Of a DNA stretch of 64,000 bases, positions 62,046 to 64,000 are shown piece after piece. Where the stretch lies: assembly GCF_024713975.1 (NCBI RefSeq), contig NC_091107.1:19583501-19647500 (forward strand), read 5' to 3'. The first letter of the stretch is position 1. The number at the start of each line of letters is the position of its first letter. A program made the translations under genes and the position numbers. Source of the stretch: Paralichthys olivaceus. Lineage: Eukaryota; Chordata; Actinopteri; Pleuronectiformes; Paralichthyidae. Below the pieces are notes generated by a model. That model was given only the letters and a program-made list of their open reading frames with translations, was not told the DNA's origin and did not search any database.

Positions 62046-62808
62046 ACTTGTTCTGATCAGTGGTTCAGACACACATCCTTAGACCGTGTGATGCAGTCAT
62101 GTAGTGCTGTGTGGAGATCTGAGCTGAAAAGCAGATGCTCATAAACAGACCCAGAGAAACCGTATTGCTTGTGATTTAGATGACATCAGCATGGCAGAAC
62201 CTCGCTGCTGAGAGAATGTGATCCCTGTTAACCTGAATTTATATGAAGACACAAGACAAGACCCATTTTAAAGAGTTTTTTTTTTTGTTAAAAAATAACA
62301 GTACAAAAATGCTTCCAGTATTTTTTTCCCAGACAGTTCAACAATAACTAGTTACAGCATTTAAAAATAAAGACTTCAGGAGCGAGCCACTTTTGGGAAC
62401 ATGACAACCATCACTTATCACTTCACCTGGCACAAGTGTTTTCATTTAGCTTTTACTGTAACATGTGGTCTTTTTCATGATTCAGTTTTCGAGCAGCAGA
62501 TTCATCTTGAAGACATGCATGTGTTTATAAAGGCTGGTAAGGCATTTGAATATTCAACATGTTGCTTTGGTTTGAAATGTAAATCTTCCAGAGGAGAGTC
62601 AGGGATTCTGGCTGAATGTACCATCTTTTTTCTAATATGTTAATAACAGACACTATGTTTTGTAAGTATACAAAAGGAAAAAAAAAAAAGTAAGGTCATT
62701 CACTTCCATGGAGCTGGAGAGGCATCTGGTGACAGTTCAGGCATAAAATCTACTCGACTATGTAACAATGTTGGTGAGTGTGAGGTGACCGGCACCTCTA
62801 TTCTCTGC

Positions 62809-63345
62809 TCAGTAGCCGAACATCTGCTGTGCTGAGCTGCTCTGGTGCTGGGGGGTGGGCGGTTGGCTCTGGCCGGGTCGACCCGGCTGTTGACCCTGGT
62901 TCTGGGCCTCCTGACTCTCCCCCTGAGTTCCCTCCACCACAGGGGTGACCTGGCTGCCCTCAGCTGCCGGTACAGGCCTCCAGGGCAGAGTCGGCGCCTC
63001 CAGCTGGTGGCCCATGGGGTTGACCAGAGTAGTGAGGTTGATGAAGTGGGTGACTGATTGAGCCGCCGAGCCTCCGCCGGGACCCACCGTCTCTGGGATG
63101 AGTTCGGCGGGACGGTTGTGGAGCATGGCGGAGCCGCTGACGGTGTCGAAAGTGACGGTGAGGATGGAGTTGTCCAGCGTGAGGGGCCGGTCGCTGGCTG
63201 TCAGGTGGCCCACAGCTACAGGCTGCAGGCTGGTGAACTGGGCAGGGGCTTGACTGGTGATGGGTGTGACGGTGATGTTGGTCAGCCCCACTGAGCTGTT
63301 GGGGGAGGTGGCTGATTGAGCGCTGGGGTCGGCAAGAACCACCAC
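62809..63345 (-). CDS. prdm15: prdm15 last coding exon
   Basis: 537 bp. Acceptor GGTTTCAG. Begins [18 protein letters not shown], contains the segment [18 protein letters not shown], and ends with a Gln/Pro-rich tail. Confidence 0.78.
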   Translation of the reverse strand: MVVLADPSAQSATSPNSSVGLTNITVTPITSQAPAQFTSLQPVAVGHLTASDRPLTLDNSILTVTFDTVSGSAMLHNRPAELIPETVGPGGGSAAQSVTHFINLTTLVNPMGHQLEAPTLPWRPVPAAEGSQVTPVVEGTQGESQEAQNQGQQPGRPGQSQPPTPQHQSSSAQQMFGY

Positions 63346-63753
63346 CTGAAACCGCAGGAGCAGATCAATTAGAGCAAGAAAATGAAAAGAGAAACTGCTT
63401 TCCATCAGCAGTGTGTAGTCATATCCCTTGCCATTTGTCAAAGTCATTTGTTCTGGTTTTAGAAAGAAACAGATTAGAAATGTTATTGTAAATGAAAAGC
63501 AGAAACTTTTTCTGCACATCTTCATATGTACCTGCTGGATGCTCTGCACAGCAGAGCTCGTCTCAGTTTCTTCACCGACGATGACGGTGTTATATTCTGG
63601 CATGGTTTCGTGTCTCGGCTCAGTGAAGTCGACAAACTCGTCGGACTCCGAGAGCTCCGGCTCAACTGGAACCCTCTGCTTCTTCTTGGGGTGTCGGAAA
63701 TGTCGGATGGGCCTTTCCTGAGACATGCTGTCCTTTTCCAGGGTCAGAGTGGG
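62809..63753 (-). CDS. prdm15: C-terminal part of probable PRDM15 (two last coding exons)
   Basis: Exons 63,753-63,532 (74 codons) and 63,345-62,809 (178 codons plus stop) join in phase 0. They encode a basic patch ([11 protein letters not shown]), an acidic stretch ([11 protein letters not shown]), then a Ser/Thr/Val-rich and finally Gln/Pro-rich tail ending QQMFGY, which looks like the disordered end of a transcription regulator. No zinc finger is inside the window; the PR domain and C2H2 fingers would be to the right. The call rests on synteny: PRDM15 lies directly upstream of RIPK4 on the same strand in human. PRDM15 is a zinc-finger regulator of early development. The 3' untranslated region should extend left of 62,809; no clear AATAAA was found close by. 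Confidence 0.72.
   Translation of the reverse strand, partial: PTLTLEKDSMSQERPIRHFRHPKKKQRVPVEPELSESDEFVDFTEPRHETMPEYNTVIVGEETETSSAVQSIQQVHMKMCRKSFCFSFTITFLICFFLKPEQMTLTNGKGYDYTLLMESSFSFHFLALIDLLLRFQVVVLADPSAQSATSPNSSVGLTNITVTPITSQAPAQFTSLQPVAVGHLTASDRPLTLDNSILTVTFDTVSGSAMLHNRPAELIPETVGPGGGSAAQSVTHFINLTTLVNPMGHQLEAPTLPWRPVPAAEGSQVTPVVEGTQGESQEAQNQGQQPGRPGQSQPPTPQHQSSSAQQMFGY
63532..63753 (-). CDS. prdm15: prdm15 penultimate coding exon (within window)
   Basis: 222 bp in phase 0. Acceptor CTTTCCTCAG, donor CAG then GTACAT. It opens [18 protein letters not shown] and ends [11 protein letters not shown]. Since it begins in phase 0 after a good acceptor, the internal ATGs are not starts. Confidence 0.75.
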
Positions 63754-64000
63754 CTGAGGAAAGAGGTTCAAACATGGACGACGTTTATTCAGGGAACTGT
63801 ATAATTCAAATGATGAGAAAGATACATATCACACAGGATGCCCATCATAACAAAAGGTGCCATAGTAATGCTAAAATGGGGGCAGTAAGACAACCCATGC
63901 ATTCATAATCACACATATATACTCTATATATATGATTCATTGATCCACCGTGAATAAACAGGGACTCTGTCAATTCTATCTTTAGTGTACATTCAAACAC
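63754..64000 (-). other. prdm15 intron running off the window
   Basis: Follows the acceptor at 63,754; AT-rich, no further exon recognised before the window edge. Confidence 0.6.

Overview
The window is vertebrate nuclear DNA, almost certainly from a ray-finned (teleost) fish. Protein-coding information is sparse and split into GT-AG exons, the intergenic DNA is AT-rich with microsatellites, and several fragments look like teleost-type dispersed repeats. The recognisable genes are orthologues of human chromosome 21 genes packed into about 42 kb. There are no prokaryotic operons, phage or CRISPR features. I found no rRNA or tRNA gene.

All five gene loci lie on the minus strand, so transcription runs right to left. 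From right to left: (1) 62,809-63,753, the last two coding exons of a gene that is probably prdm15 and continues beyond the window; (2) 49,376-57,653, a complete eight-exon ripk4 with an N-terminal kinase, a linker and about eleven ankyrin repeats, predicted 812 aa; (3) 29,630-40,550 (untranslated first exon near 42.6 kb), a complete eurl/C21orf91 homologue, predicted 289 aa; (4) 23,823-25,089 (untranslated first exon near 26 kb), a complete btg3, predicted 231 aa; (5) 22,604-22,655, one signal-peptide first exon whose gene runs left for more than 22 kb, most likely cxadr but not proven. I assembled every internal splice junction by hand; all use GT-AG and keep the reading frame.

Region by region: 1-22,603 has no exon I can support and is probably a giant first intron. 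22.6-26.2 kb is compact: a CpG-rich promoter, a repeat fragment, btg3 and the btg3 promoter. 27.5-42.8 kb is eurl with a long 3' untranslated region and an 8.5 kb intron. 42.8-49.3 kb is gene-free. 49.3-57.7 kb is ripk4, with a MITE-like element 36 bp from a splice site and a (GT)29 tract. 57.7-62.8 kb is gene-free with two repeat fragments.

The genes do not form one pathway. ripk4 is an epidermal-differentiation kinase, btg3 an antiproliferative deadenylase adaptor, eurl a neural-development protein and PRDM15 a zinc-finger transcription regulator. What links them is shared ancestry of the chromosome 21 blocks. The most distinctive non-genic signals are four near-perfect hairpins with 13-21 bp arms and 7-13 nt loops, the btg3 to signal-exon gene order that differs from the human arrangement, and the junction between two blocks that are far apart on human chromosome 21. 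I found no convincing new biological system.
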